NCBI RefSeq assembly: GCF_002005445.1
Contig: NZ_CP014692.1
Coordinates: forward strand, 3,492,001-3,556,000
Direction of reading: 5' to 3'
Source: Acetobacter aceti
GTDB taxonomy: Bacteria; Pseudomonadota; Alphaproteobacteria; Acetobacterales; Acetobacteraceae
Length of the DNA stretch: 64,000 nt
A program made the position numbers and the translations under genes. Under the pieces are notes generated by a model. The model worked only from the letters and a program-made list of their open reading frames with translations. It was not told the origin of the DNA and did not search any database. Shown piece by piece: positions 44,321 through 56,366 of the stretch. Every line of letters begins with the position of its first letter. Positions within the stretch are counted from its first letter, which is position 1.

Positions 44321-47300
44321 TCATGCTACCCGTTTCTGCCCTGCATGGAGAGGTGTGACCTGAATATCTTCATCTCCTGCAAGCATCTGTGACCGTGTCA
44401 GACCAAATACAAAATATCTCCGATGATCGGCATCTCTCCGATCTGCTGTCACATGGCCGACATGTATCCCATTGACTGAAATGCTCAGGACAAGCGCATC
44501 ATGACTGACCGGGCCGCCAGTAACATAACCGGTAACATAACCGGCAATCATATTGCCGGTTATGTTCTGGAGGCAGACAGAGACGCATTCCATAATGTCG
44601 TCTGAACCATCAAGCTTTTGCCTGATATGTTCCAGAATCACTCCATCTTCCAGTCTTGGCGCACAATAGAGCGCCTCACTCGGGCACACATGGGGATACA
44701 GTTCATGGAATGTCCGGGCGTTGTGGAACATGTTCCGGCTCTGATCGTCCACAAAGCTTTCTGCCGGTGCGCCTTCTGCCAGAAGAATGTCATGCGTCTC
44801 AAGTTCGATATGGAAATACTCCAGTGTCTCGCCAATAACGCCACGAACAATGGTCGTGTTGTTCACAAGACAATGCGCCGGGATCAGCCATCCTTCAATA
44901 AACATGGCATGAAGCGGCGAGACCGTCAGATCACGTTCCGGCACACCGTTGCCCAGAGAGCCTTTTCTGAAAATGACCGGTATCAGGTCAGGATTGCCTC
45001 TGGCGAACAGGCCGTCATAGGCGCGGTACCCCACCCAGCGCACGGGGCGATACTGTCCGCCGGCCGTTTTCACCACATCACCTATGACAATATCCTCAAC
45101 GCATTTCCTGCCGTCCTGCATATCTATCAGGGTGCCACGGCAATAGCAGGGCGCGGGCGTGCCATAGGTGACAAGCACATTACCCTGAACATCATGTGTT
45201 ATAGCAAAGCTATTGGAATAATCGCCGTTGAGGTGAATTTCCCTGGAAAGATCTCCGTCGGTTATCAGAAGGTTGTCATTGCCATCCAGAGAAACCTGCA
45301 AGGCGCTTCCGTCTGCATATTTCATATCCGTTATATAGATACTGCCATTTTTAAAGGTCAGGCCATTGGAAATAATCGTGTCAGACGCCATATTGAGCAC
45401 ACCGCCATCCAGAACGGCGTTGGTCAGTGTTGCTCCGCTTGCCGCGTTGACAATACCGTATTTTGTAATCGTGGTATTTATGGCCGTACCACCACTGTAA
45501 ATTGTCTCTACAGATTGGGCGTAGGCTGTCACATATTTGGTTTCAGGCACAGAAAATCCTGAGTACTCTGCGCCTGATAATGTTGTGTTTTTTGAAGTTC
45601 CACCGAGATAGACATATTGATTGGCAATGGTCCCTGTAGAGTAACCGGGACGCATGGAATAAATGCTTGGTGCAAAAGAGGCGCCATCAGAAATCCCCCC
45701 TGAATAGATATACTGGGACGCTCCGACCTCCTGGAAGTTCTCCTGTGTCCATGTCGTGAATTGAGAATTATAGCTATTGCCGTAAACCTGCTCACTTCCA
45801 CCTGTTACGATGGAGTTGTAAGAAGAAGCCCCCTTCCTGATGACTTCTTCCGTGTTACGAGTCATGTTCGTATAGAATGACTTTGTGCCGTTATACAGAA
45901 CCAGATGACCTGTCGTTCCATCTCCATACAATGTAGCGGCAGATACGCTCATATTGCTGACGGTAGCGCCATTCACGACGGCGCCAGTGCCACTGACATT
46001 GACGTTGGAGGTGTTGCTGGAAAATATCGTATTCCCGATGACACCAGGAGAACTGTTGTCATCAAGAGCAATGACCGTGCCGCCGTCACTGCCTTTACTC
46101 AGAACAAAATTAGACCACGTATAGTTGGCGTCGCTAAGATTGACAGATCCCACAACTGTACCGTCAGATCGCGTGATCTGGAGCGTATTGGTACCCTCAA
46201 AATGCGTCGTAAAATCATCCTGCCAGATCAGGGAAGACAGCTCTATCGTATCACCGAAATCGATATCTCCGATTACACCGGAAGGAGATGTCGAACCGCT
46301 GATGACCAGAGAGCCTGTATGGCCATCCATAAACTCGAGAGAAGCTGAGTGCAGATCAGTAATATCGGAAACAACAAGCTTCCCGTCCGTGACATAGATG
46401 ATTCCGGAAAACCCGGACAGGCCGTCGTCGCTAGCGATATGGAGTGAGCCGCTTCCTTCCTGTACAATGGTGCCGGACCCTGAAATGACACCACTGCTCA
46501 GCGTTGTGTCACCGGTAAAGACGACACTGCCCCCCTCCAGAACAACCACACCCTGTGAAAGCTGTGTGTCATCAGAATTGACTATGGAGCCACCAGATGA
46601 AACATAAACACTGCCGCCCCTTTCAAGATGTGTTTCAAAAGCGATCCCGGTGGGGGTGATAACCTGTGTGCCGCCACTCTGAATGATGCTATTCTGGTCG
46701 TGAACCCTCACGCCTATGGTTTCCGTGCCAGCAATCACAAGATTACTGGCAGAGTTTCCATTATCGATCGTAAGGGAAACATCCGCAGGAAGATGAAAAC
46801 CGGATATTGTACCCTGCATTACATAAATCTTCGATCCGGACTGGAATGTTATTCCCTCAAGATCTGAACCCGCAATCACACCCGCACCCGATCCGGCATC
46901 CACCAGCAGGACGCCTGAACTCAGCAAGGTAACATTTTCAAATGTCGCACCTTTTTCAACAGCAAGACAAGCACCACTCCCTATAACGGAATTTTCCAGA
47001 TAACTGCTGTCATCAACACTAAAGCAGCCATATTGCGACGTGGTGGCGGAATTGATCCGGGCTCCATTTGTTGCGGAAACCTGTGCGCCTAAAAGAGCTG
47101 TCACAGACTCTACTGTCCCACCATCGACGACAAGACCAGACTGCTCCAGCGTTGCCGACACAAGCGTTCCACCACTTGCGACACTGATAAAGCCGCTGGT
47201 GGCCACCACCTGATATTCGATCCCGCCGGAAAGAACATGCTCGCTGGCCGCCGAACTGCTTCCGCCTCCGGGTCCGGGTCCATACAGTTGCGTTCCAGAG

Positions 47301-47431
47301 GCGCTTCCCGCGACATTCAAAGCTCCACTGAGAATAGTAACGCCTGAGACGGATGTTCCTGAAGCAACTTCATAGGCGCCGCCATCGGAGATAACTGAAG
47401 GAATATTTGCACTCGAAGCAGTTCCGCTCAT
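44321..47431 (-). CDS. Large strand-loop-strand adhesin with C-terminal Hint domain
   Basis: 1036 residues. Residues 1-750 are AIDA-type strand-loop-strand repeats rich in Gly, Ser and Thr (SGGTLVSATLEQSG, YSGGTAINTTITKYG). At about 760 a Hint_2 domain starts (PCYCRGTLIDMQDG...CVEDIVIGDVV), containing SPLHAMFIEGWLIPAHCLV. A C-terminal domain follows. No cleavable signal peptide or autotransporter barrel is visible, so its export route is unknown. The repeats are the type glycosylated by TibC-like enzymes (see 2-916). Confidence 0.88.
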   Translation of the reverse strand: MSGTASSANIPSVISDGGAYEVASGTSVSGVTILSGALNVAGSASGTQLYGPGPGGGSSSAASEHVLSGGIEYQVVATSGFISVASGGTLVSATLEQSGLVVDGGTVESVTALLGAQVSATNGARINSATTSQYGCFSVDDSSYLENSVIGSGACLAVEKGATFENVTLLSSGVLLVDAGSGAGVIAGSDLEGITFQSGSKIYVMQGTISGFHLPADVSLTIDNGNSASNLVIAGTETIGVRVHDQNSIIQSGGTQVITPTGIAFETHLERGGSVYVSSGGSIVNSDDTQLSQGVVVLEGGSVVFTGDTTLSSGVISGSGTIVQEGSGSLHIASDDGLSGFSGIIYVTDGKLVVSDITDLHSASLEFMDGHTGSLVISGSTSPSGVIGDIDFGDTIELSSLIWQDDFTTHFEGTNTLQITRSDGTVVGSVNLSDANYTWSNFVLSKGSDGGTVIALDDNSSPGVIGNTIFSSNTSNVNVSGTGAVVNGATVSNMSVSAATLYGDGTTGHLVLYNGTKSFYTNMTRNTEEVIRKGASSYNSIVTGGSEQVYGNSYNSQFTTWTQENFQEVGASQYIYSGGISDGASFAPSIYSMRPGYSTGTIANQYVYLGGTSKNTTLSGAEYSGFSVPETKYVTAYAQSVETIYSGGTAINTTITKYGIVNAASGATLTNAVLDGGVLNMASDTIISNGLTFKNGSIYITDMKYADGSALQVSLDGNDNLLITDGDLSREIHLNGDYSNSFAITHDVQGNVLVTYGTPAPCYCRGTLIDMQDGRKCVEDIVIGDVVKTAGGQYRPVRWVGYRAYDGLFARGNPDLIPVIFRKGSLGNGVPERDLTVSPLHAMFIEGWLIPAHCLVNNTTIVRGVIGETLEYFHIELETHDILLAEGAPAESFVDDQSRNMFHNARTFHELYPHVCPSEALYCAPRLEDGVILEHIRQKLDGSDDIMECVSVCLQNITGNMIAGYVTGYVTGGPVSHDALVLSISVNGIHVGHVTADRRDADHRRYFVFGLTRSQMLAGDEDIQVTPLHAGQKRVA
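44521..44566. repeat. Tandem 12-mer plus 15-bp inverted repeat inside the adhesin gene
   Basis: TAACATAACCGG occurs twice in tandem (44521-44532, 44533-44544). The second copy forms the left arm of a perfect 15-bp inverted repeat (44534-44548 and 44552-44566) with a 3-nt loop. It encodes part of NITGNMIAGYVTGYVTGG. Confidence 0.85.
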
Positions 47432-47626
47432 GTCGTATTTCTTTCTATTATCTCATGAAATTTTATTTATTTTACCGTTATCGTATCTACAATCAACCAT
47501 TTATTAACCTTTTTGCATAAAATGAAATCTTTTGCCCAAAATAAAGACCCCGCCATCACTTCTCTGGCATTCGAAGCCGCCAATCAAAGCTCAGATTGAC
47601 AGTAAGCTACGTTTGTTGCCTGATAG

Positions 47627-49687
<2,061 letters not shown>

Positions 49688-49715
49688 GGACTGATCCTTT
49701 ACTGAAGTCTCTGGC

Positions 49716-49833
49716 CAAGCAAGGGATGCGGGCTCTGCCCGAACCCGCAAGGGACCGCATCCCCCTTGCTTGATAACAGGCGGTTTCCAGAGGCGAGCCT
49801 TTGGCGGGGTGCGGGGCAGCGCCCCCGCAAGGC
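49716..49833. repeat. GC-rich palindromic repeats between thiC and the cysteine desulfurase gene
   Basis: CAAGCAAGGGATGCGG (49716-49731) pairs with 49755-49772 apart from two bulged C. An inner GCGGG/CCCGC adds a second stem. A second hairpin, GCGGGGC-AGC-GCCCC, lies at 49811-49828. They resemble dispersed intergenic palindromes and may terminate thiC transcription. Confidence 0.7.
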
Positions 49834-49897
49834 AAAAAGATGAGACAGAAGAACCATTTTCCGGTAACATCGCCTCCCGCCGCTACGAAAGAAAGTC

Positions 49898-51064
49898 ATG
49901 CAGGAGATCTATCTCGACAACGCCGCCAGCACCCCATGCGATGCGCGCGTCATGGAGGTCATGGCTCCCCTTTTCGCTGAGGAATTCGCCAACCCGCACA
50001 GCGATACACATGCGCCCGGCAAACGCGCGGCCGAGGCAGTCGAACAGGCGCGCGCTCATGTGGCGGCGCTGATCGACGCTGATCCGAGAGAGATCATCTT
50101 CACCTCCGGCGCGACGGAAGCCAATAATCTGGCCATCAAGGGCGCTGTCCGTTTTCGCAACAGGATGGGCGACGGACGCAGGCGGGTCATCACTGTGGCC
50201 ACCGAGCACAAATGCGTTCTGGAGAGCGTGCGTGATCTGGCGCAGGAAGGGTTCGAGCCCGTCATTCTCGGCGTGGACCCTAATGGTCAGGTCGATCCGG
50301 CCGCTCTCCGGGAGGCCCTCGCCGTTCCAACCGCACTAGTCAGCATCATGGCCGCCAATAATGAGACCGGCGTGAAACAGGACCTGCCCGCCCTTGGACG
50401 CATGGTCAGGGAGGCCGGAGCGCTCCTGCACTCAGATCTCGCGCAGGCTGCCGGGAAAATGGCCATTGACGTGCAGGCGCTGGGGCTCGACCTCGCCTCT
50501 GTCTCCGCCCACAAGATGTATGGTCCGAAAGGCGTGGGCGCGCTGTTCGTGCGCAGACGTCCTCGCGTCCGGCTTGAGCCGCTATTCTCGGGAGGCGGGC
50601 AGGAGCGGGGGCTCAGGTCCGGAACGCTCCCCTCCACCCTGATCGCAGGATTTGGCGAGGCCGCCCGTATCGCCCGCTCAGAGTGGCAGGCCGATGACCG
50701 GCATCTCGCCATCCTTGCTGACAGCCTGTTTCATGGTCTGCAGGAACGTCAGACAGCCTTTGTCATCAATGCACGGGAAGCGCCGCGTCTGCCGGGCATC
50801 ATCAGTCTCCGCCTTCCCGGCGCTCAGGCTGCGCGGGTTATGGAAGCGCTTCCCGACATGGCCCTGTCGATGGGATCAGCCTGCTCATCGGCTGATCTGG
50901 CGCCGTCCTACGTGTTGACAGCCATGGGTCTGAGCGCCACGGAAGCAGCGGAAAGCTTGCGTCTCTCGCCCGGACGTTTTACCACGCCCGCCGATATCAT
51001 GCGTGTGGCGGACCTGCTTGCCACAGCAGCGCAACGGGTGAGAGCCGCAGGCTCCACCCAATAG
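49898..51064 (+). CDS. Cysteine desulfurase (IscS/NifS class)
   Basis: 388 residues. PLP Lys in SVSAHKMYGPKGVG, catalytic Cys in SMGSACSS, and the typical opening IYLDNAASTPCDARVMEVM. It supplies persulfide sulfur. A ferredoxin and mnmA follow closely, so it probably feeds both Fe-S assembly and tRNA thiolation. No iscU, iscA or hscBA are in the cluster. Confidence 0.93.
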   Translation: MQEIYLDNAASTPCDARVMEVMAPLFAEEFANPHSDTHAPGKRAAEAVEQARAHVAALIDADPREIIFTSGATEANNLAIKGAVRFRNRMGDGRRRVITVATEHKCVLESVRDLAQEGFEPVILGVDPNGQVDPAALREALAVPTALVSIMAANNETGVKQDLPALGRMVREAGALLHSDLAQAAGKMAIDVQALGLDLASVSAHKMYGPKGVGALFVRRRPRVRLEPLFSGGGQERGLRSGTLPSTLIAGFGEAARIARSEWQADDRHLAILADSLFHGLQERQTAFVINAREAPRLPGIISLRLPGAQAARVMEALPDMALSMGSACSSADLAPSYVLTAMGLSATEAAESLRLSPGRFTTPADIMRVADLLATAAQRVRAAGSTQ

Positions 51065-51088
51065 GACAGACTGAGCGAGAACTCCGAA

Positions 51089-51403
51089 ATGCCCCACATG
51101 ATTTTCGTCGAGCCCGATGGCACCGAGCGCAAGGTCGATGCGCCCGTTGGTCTTTCCGTTCTGGAGATTGCCCACAAGCATGGCGTCGATCTGGAAGGCG
51201 CGTGCGAAGGCTCGCTGGCCTGCGCGACCTGCCATGTGATCGTCGATCCGTCCTGGGCGCCGAAGCTGTCGGAAGCGACAGAGGACGAAGAGGATATGCT
51301 GGACCTCGCCTTCGGACTTGAGGCAACATCGCGCCTCGGCTGCCAGATCATCATGAACGATGAACTGGATGGCCTGACAGTCCGTCTGCCGCGCAAAAGT
51401 TGA
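51089..51403 (+). CDS. fdx: 2Fe-2S ferredoxin, adrenodoxin/Isc type
   Basis: 104 residues. The cluster ligands are in [12 protein letters not shown] plus a final Cys in RLGCQII (C-x5-C-x2-C-x~36-C), as in Isc-type ferredoxin. Such proteins donate electrons for Fe-S cluster assembly. It begins 24 bp after the desulfurase gene, in the same transcription unit. Confidence 0.93.
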   Translation: MPHMIFVEPDGTERKVDAPVGLSVLEIAHKHGVDLEGACEGSLACATCHVIVDPSWAPKLSEATEDEEDMLDLAFGLEATSRLGCQIIMNDELDGLTVRLPRKS

Positions 51404-51476
51404 AGAAAAGACCGGTCCCGTCGGAAGAACGACGGCGGGGGCCGGACGTTCCTCCCGGGAAAGGGGCCTGACCATC

Positions 51477-52568
51477 ATGCGTATTCTCGTTGCCATGTCC
51501 GGAGGCGTCGACAGTTCCGTTGTCGCCGCGCGTCTGGTCGAACAGGGGCATGAGGTCATCGGCGCCACGTTGCAGCTCTACGACACCCGTGGAGAAGCCA
51601 AGAAGGGCGCGTGCTGCGCGGGGCGCGACATCCAGGACGCCCGTGAAGTCGCGGAGCGTCTGAGCATCCCGCATTACGTCATCGACGCGGAGGAACGCTT
51701 CCGTCAGAGCGTGATCGAGCGCTTCGCCACATCCTACGCTCAGGGCGAAACGCCTGTTCCCTGCGTGTCCTGCAATCAGGGCGTGAAGTTCACCGACCTG
51801 CTCGGTCTGGCGAAGGATATCGGCGCGGACGCCATGGCGACCGGGCACTATGTCCGGCGCGTCGAAGGCTCCAGCGGGGCCGAAATGCACCGTCCCGTCG
51901 ATGCCGACCGCGACCAGAGCTGGTTCCTGTTCGCCACCACCCGCGATCAGCTCGACTATCTGCGTTTTCCGCTGGGCGAGATGCCCGACAAGGACACCGT
52001 GCGACAGGAAGCCGAGCGGTTCGGTCTGCTGGTGGCCGACAAGCCCGACAGTCAGGATCTGTGCTTCATCCCCAAGGGCAACTATTCCGATCTGGTTGAA
52101 ACGCTGCGTCCCGACACACGAGGCGAAGGCGAGATCGTGGACCGTCAGGGCAACGTTCTTGGCCGTCATGAGGGCGTGACACGCTTTACCATCGGCCAGA
52201 CCAAGCGCCTCGGCGACGCCGCGCAGATCGCCGGGGAGCGTCAGATGGTCGTGGGGATCGAACCCGGCAGACGACGCATTGTCGTGGCCCCGCGTGAAAG
52301 CGCCATGGTGACCGTCTGCCACCTGCGGGATATGAACTGGCTCATCACGCCTCCCACAGAGGCGAGCGGCGAGGGTGTGCGGTGCATGGTGCAGCTCCGC
52401 GCCCGCGAGAAGCCCCGTGCCGCGACGGTCCGGCCTCTCGGTGACGGCGCCGAGGTCGTTCTGGACGAACCGGCGCTGCCTGCTCCGGGGCAGGCCTGTG
52501 TGCTTTATGACGGCACGCGCGTGCTGGGCGGAGGTCTCATCTGTCGCACAAGTGAACAGGTCGCATAG
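51477..52568 (+). CDS. mnmA: tRNA-specific 2-thiouridylase
   Basis: 363 residues. The PP-loop SGGVDSSVV binds ATP. The two catalytic cysteines are in VPCVSCNQGVKF and DSQDLCFIPKG. It makes the 2-thiouridine at wobble position 34 of Lys, Glu and Gln tRNAs. The upstream desulfurase is its probable sulfur source. The ATG lies 73 bp after fdx. A two-component system follows. Confidence 0.96.
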   Translation: MRILVAMSGGVDSSVVAARLVEQGHEVIGATLQLYDTRGEAKKGACCAGRDIQDAREVAERLSIPHYVIDAEERFRQSVIERFATSYAQGETPVPCVSCNQGVKFTDLLGLAKDIGADAMATGHYVRRVEGSSGAEMHRPVDADRDQSWFLFATTRDQLDYLRFPLGEMPDKDTVRQEAERFGLLVADKPDSQDLCFIPKGNYSDLVETLRPDTRGEGEIVDRQGNVLGRHEGVTRFTIGQTKRLGDAAQIAGERQMVVGIEPGRRRIVVAPRESAMVTVCHLRDMNWLITPPTEASGEGVRCMVQLRAREKPRAATVRPLGDGAEVVLDEPALPAPGQACVLYDGTRVLGGGLICRTSEQVA

Positions 52569-52651
52569 CTGAGTTGCGTGTCGTTCTCGACTGCCAGCAA
52601 CAAAGCGATTAAAGTTTGTGTCTGTCTCACGAACCGGACCATGCGAAAAAA

Positions 52652-53440
52652 ATGAATCAACAAGCCTCGCACGACGCCGATTTGCAGGATCTCCCGACCC
52701 GCATTCTTGTGGTCGAGGACGATGCCGGCATGCGGACCCTTCTGAGCCGCACCCTTCAGGCGGACGGTTATCGCATCCGTGCGGTTCCTGACGCCCGCTC
52801 CATGTGGGACGCACTTGATACCGAAACGGCTGACCTCATCATCCTTGATGTGATGATGCCCGGCATGAACGGCCTCGATCTGTGCCGCAGCCTCCGTCAG
52901 GGCGGGATCAAGGGCGGCGTCGAGGACGTGTCCTTTTCCAATATCCCCATCATCATGGTTTCTGCCCGTGGTGAGGAGCTCGATCGCGTTCTGGGGCTGG
53001 AACTCGGAGCGGATGACTACGTCGCCAAACCGTTCGGACAGAAGGAACTGCTCGCGCGCGTGCGGGCTGTCCTCCGCCGCGGTCAGAACAGCACGGTGCC
53101 GGCCGCAGCAGCAGGGCGTCAGCGCAGGGAAGTCATCAACTTCGCCGGCTGGTCGCTCGATCTGCGCCGCCGTGAACTGTATGATCCCACCGGCGCAGTG
53201 GTTGAAATCTCCGGAGCCGAGCATGATCTGCTGGTCAGCTTTCTCGACAACCCGCAGCGTGTGATCGGACGTGACCGGCTGCTGGAGCTTTCCCGCACCC
53301 GGCTTGGGGACGTGTCCGACCGTTCCATCGACGTGCTGGTCAGCCGTCTGCGCCGCAAGCTGGGCACGGAAGCCGACAGTCTGATCCGCACCGTCCGGGG
53401 ACAGGGCTATATCTTCACCTCACCGGTTGAACGGGTCTGA
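52652..53440 (+). CDS. OmpR-family response regulator
   Basis: 262 residues. The receiver domain has acidic pocket VVEDDAG, phosphoacceptor Asp66 (ILDVMMPG) and Lys125 (YVAKPFG). A short insert (GIKGGVEDVSFS) precedes the fourth strand. The C-terminal winged helix ends RTVRGQGYIF. ATG 52652 is preferred. The cognate kinase gene starts 14 bp downstream. Regulated genes are unknown. Confidence 0.92.
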   Translation: MNQQASHDADLQDLPTRILVVEDDAGMRTLLSRTLQADGYRIRAVPDARSMWDALDTETADLIILDVMMPGMNGLDLCRSLRQGGIKGGVEDVSFSNIPIIMVSARGEELDRVLGLELGADDYVAKPFGQKELLARVRAVLRRGQNSTVPAAAAGRQRREVINFAGWSLDLRRRELYDPTGAVVEISGAEHDLLVSFLDNPQRVIGRDRLLELSRTRLGDVSDRSIDVLVSRLRRKLGTEADSLIRTVRGQGYIFTSPVERV

Positions 53441-53454
53441 CAGCGGACACTCTC

Positions 53455-54813
53455 TTGCGGCCGGACAACGCCGCGCCGCGTGAAAGACTGATCCGTCTCT
53501 GGCCACGCGGTCTCATGGGCCGCGTGCTGTTCGTGCTTCTGGCGTCGATCGGCATCGTGTTTGTCGCAAGCTGGACGCTCTACGAACACGCGGAAGCCTA
53601 TATCGAGGACAGCGACCGCTTCGATCTTATCGGGGAGCGTCTGGCCACCGATGTCCGGGTGATTGACGGCGCTCCCGCCAATACCCGCGCCATGCTGTCC
53701 ACCATGCTGTCCACGGACGATCTGCGTATAAGCTGGCGACCTGCAAACGCCGTTCATGAGGTTCATCAGGAACCCAAGGGCATGAACCAGCTTCACGCAC
53801 GGCTGGTGAAGGCCAATTCCACTCTTGGTCACTCCGTTCTGCAACTCTACACCGGTGGAGCCGGACGCTGGACGGATATCGGCGGCACGGTTGTACTGAA
53901 CGACAGGAGCCAGATCTCTTTCACCGCACCGGACATCCTGCGGAGTCATGTCGTCACGCAGGGGCTGGCCACAGCCGCTATCGTCACACTGGCGGTCCTG
54001 CTGGTCGCAGCCATGCTGGTGCATGCGCTCAGCCTGCCTCTGCGGGCGCTCGCCACGGTGGCCGACACGATAGGGGCAGGCGACTGGGAACCGATTGCTG
54101 AAAAAGGCCCCAAGGAAGTCAGGCGTCTGGCGCACGCCATCAACGCCATGCAGACCCGTATCGCCCATCTGATCGAAGACCGCACCGAAGCCCTCGCCGC
54201 AGTATCGCATGATCTCCGCACGCCGCTGGCGCGCCTGCGTCTGCGCGCCGGGTTTATCGGAGATACGGAAGCGCAGGACGCCATTGAAGCCGATATCGAC
54301 GAGATGGAAGCCATGGTGGACGGGGTGCTGGCCTATCTTTCAGGCGAGAAGGAACGGGAAGCCACCCGTTCGACCGATCTGGCGGCGATCCTGATGACCA
54401 TCATGGATGACGCCACGGATCGGGGCGACACCGTGACCTATGAAGGCCCTGACCGGCTGCCGCTCGTCCTGCCGTCACTCGCCATCAAGAGGGTTTTCAC
54501 CAATCTTGTTGAAAATGCCCTGCATTATGCTGGATCGGCTGCCATTTCCGTGAATCTGACGGCAGGCCATGTCATCGTGAATATCGATGACAATGGCCCC
54601 GGCATTCCGGAATCTGAAATAAGCCGCGTTACAACGCCCTTTTACCGGGTAGAGTCCTCACGCTCACGCAGAACAGGCGGACTGGGTCTTGGACTGGCCA
54701 TCGTCACGCGTGAAGTGGAACGGGCAGGCGGGACATTTTCCCTGTGCAACCGCCCGGACGGCGGGTTACGGGCGCAGGTCACTCTGTCGGTCCATCGCGC
54801 TGCCTCATCCTGA
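53455..54813 (+). CDS. EnvZ-like sensor histidine kinase
   Basis: 452 residues from a TTG start. Two membrane segments (about 22-42 and 170-192) flank a ~125-residue periplasmic sensor. HAMP comes next, then His252 in AVSHDLRTPLARLRLRAGF. The ATPase domain has NLVENALHYA, DNGPGIPE and GGLGLGLAI. It pairs with the response regulator directly upstream. The signal is unknown. Confidence 0.92.
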   Translation: MRPDNAAPRERLIRLWPRGLMGRVLFVLLASIGIVFVASWTLYEHAEAYIEDSDRFDLIGERLATDVRVIDGAPANTRAMLSTMLSTDDLRISWRPANAVHEVHQEPKGMNQLHARLVKANSTLGHSVLQLYTGGAGRWTDIGGTVVLNDRSQISFTAPDILRSHVVTQGLATAAIVTLAVLLVAAMLVHALSLPLRALATVADTIGAGDWEPIAEKGPKEVRRLAHAINAMQTRIAHLIEDRTEALAAVSHDLRTPLARLRLRAGFIGDTEAQDAIEADIDEMEAMVDGVLAYLSGEKEREATRSTDLAAILMTIMDDATDRGDTVTYEGPDRLPLVLPSLAIKRVFTNLVENALHYAGSAAISVNLTAGHVIVNIDDNGPGIPESEISRVTTPFYRVESSRSRRTGGLGLGLAIVTREVERAGGTFSLCNRPDGGLRAQVTLSVHRAASS

Positions 54814-55078
54814 TCTAAAGGGTCTCACCGATCCGCGTGACCGGACGCCACCAAGTTTGTTGACCATTTTATGTCAGTCCTGTTGGCCAGCAGCTTAAAC
54901 TCTTCTGAAACGTCCGGTCTCCATGCTCTTCTTTCAGAAAAATGTCCGCTCGTTGGCGGAGACGATGCATTGTCAGGCAATCTATCCTGTGCAAGATCAC
55001 TGCCCATATTGATATTGAGACATCCCGTCTCTCATCCGCCACGTTTTCCTGAAGTATGAATGAAAGGAGGGGGATATA

Positions 55079-56128
55079 ATGCCAGCAACCAAAACAGCGG
55101 CTCCCTTTCCCTCCGAGGTCAGCAACGCGCTGGCGGATGGTCTGGTGTGGGCCATTCACTGTCAACCGGAGAATGCGTCGGAAAACACCCCGGGCAAGCT
55201 GTCAGCCGAAGAAGCGACGCGCTGTCTGGAAGATCTGTCCTTCCCGACAGAAGGCTGGGCGTGGCTGCATTTCGACATCGTGCATACCCGTTCACGGGCG
55301 CAGGTTGAAGCCATTCCTACACTGACAGACGATGCGAAGCAGACTCTGACCAGCACGGATGTAGGACCACGCCTCGAAGGGGATGATGATCTCGTTTACG
55401 GCGCTCTGCCTGCTTTTGATGATGCCGCCTCAGACGATGATCGCGATGTCTGCGTCTGGCGCTTCGCCATGCGTCCCAATCTGCTGATTACGACACGGCG
55501 TCATCCGGTTCCAGCGCTAGGCGTCGTCTATCGGGAACTGCATCGCAAGAAAATGCCGGATAATCCGGCCGGACTTGTGGACATGGCGCTGCTGGAATTT
55601 GCCGACACGGCCCGGCGCACTCTGTCCCGTCTCGACGATCAGCTTGATCGTGCCGAAGATGTGCTGCTGCTGCTCGACCGGGATACCGACCTTGGTCGTA
55701 TGGGCGGTATGCTCGGTCAGGTGCGTCGTCGTTCAACCGAACTGCGGCGTGTCATCTCGCCGGTCAATCGTATCCTTCATGATGAAGAACTGGAAATTCC
55801 GGAATGGGCCGAGGATGATCTGAAAGATCGGTCCGAGCGGCAGATCCACGGGGCGCTCGATGACCTTCTCGCGCTTCAGGATCGTGCCCGGTCTTTACAG
55901 GATGAACTGACATCGGGGCAGGCAGAAGAAACGAACCGACGGCTTTACATCGTTTCCGTTGGAACGACCCTGATGCTGCCAGCAACATTTGTGACCGGCT
56001 TCTTCGGTATGAACACTGCCGGCATGTTTCTGACCAGTGGTAACTGGGGAACCGTCATCGCCGGAGGGCTGTGTTTCCTGATCATGCTGGGAACCTGGCT
56101 GGTTCTGAAACTGACACGTCTCCTGTAA
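55079..56128 (+). CDS. CorA/ZntB-family divalent-cation transporter
   Basis: 349 residues. A large N-terminal cytosolic domain with a long helix (RRTLSRLDDQLDRAEDVLLLL) leads to two C-terminal membrane segments. The first ends in the GMN signature (FFGMNTAGMF). ZntB-type members move zinc, CorA-type magnesium; which applies is unclear. A strong AAAGGAGGGGG site lies 8 bp before the ATG. Confidence 0.9.
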   Translation: MPATKTAAPFPSEVSNALADGLVWAIHCQPENASENTPGKLSAEEATRCLEDLSFPTEGWAWLHFDIVHTRSRAQVEAIPTLTDDAKQTLTSTDVGPRLEGDDDLVYGALPAFDDAASDDDRDVCVWRFAMRPNLLITTRRHPVPALGVVYRELHRKKMPDNPAGLVDMALLEFADTARRTLSRLDDQLDRAEDVLLLLDRDTDLGRMGGMLGQVRRRSTELRRVISPVNRILHDEELEIPEWAEDDLKDRSERQIHGALDDLLALQDRARSLQDELTSGQAEETNRRLYIVSVGTTLMLPATFVTGFFGMNTAGMFLTSGNWGTVIAGGLCFLIMLGTWLVLKLTRLL

Positions 56129-56179
56129 ATTCCGATCGTATTTTCGTCAGGCCACTTACAGACAACAGAATTTCTGGGC

Positions 56180-56203
56180 GTCGCCTTTTTAGAAAAAGGC
56201 GAC
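56180..56203. repeat. Perfect 11-bp hairpin with 2-nt loop after the CorA gene
   Basis: GTCGCCTTTTT pairs with AAAAAGGCGAC around AG. It lies 52 bp past the CorA-type stop, between convergent genes, and could terminate transcription in either direction. Confidence 0.75.
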
Positions 56204-56271
56204 CTCTTCTTAAGATTCACCAAAAATCTCTTCATGATTTACGGAAAAACCCGGAAGAGGAAAGGGTGTTT

Positions 56272-56298
56272 TTGTGGGGCTTCTCCCCCACCCCACAA
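56272..56298. repeat. GC-rich hairpin between convergent CorA and peptidase genes
   Basis: TTGTGGGG (56272-56279) pairs with CCCCACAA (56291-56298). The pattern of a G-run stem with a C-rich loop resembles the hairpins at 49811-49828. Confidence 0.6.
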
Positions 56299-56366
56299 GG
56301 AAACACAGTCCCCTTATACCAACCTGTTTGAAATCAGATGAGGTGAGGACAAGGGTTCTCATTCTC

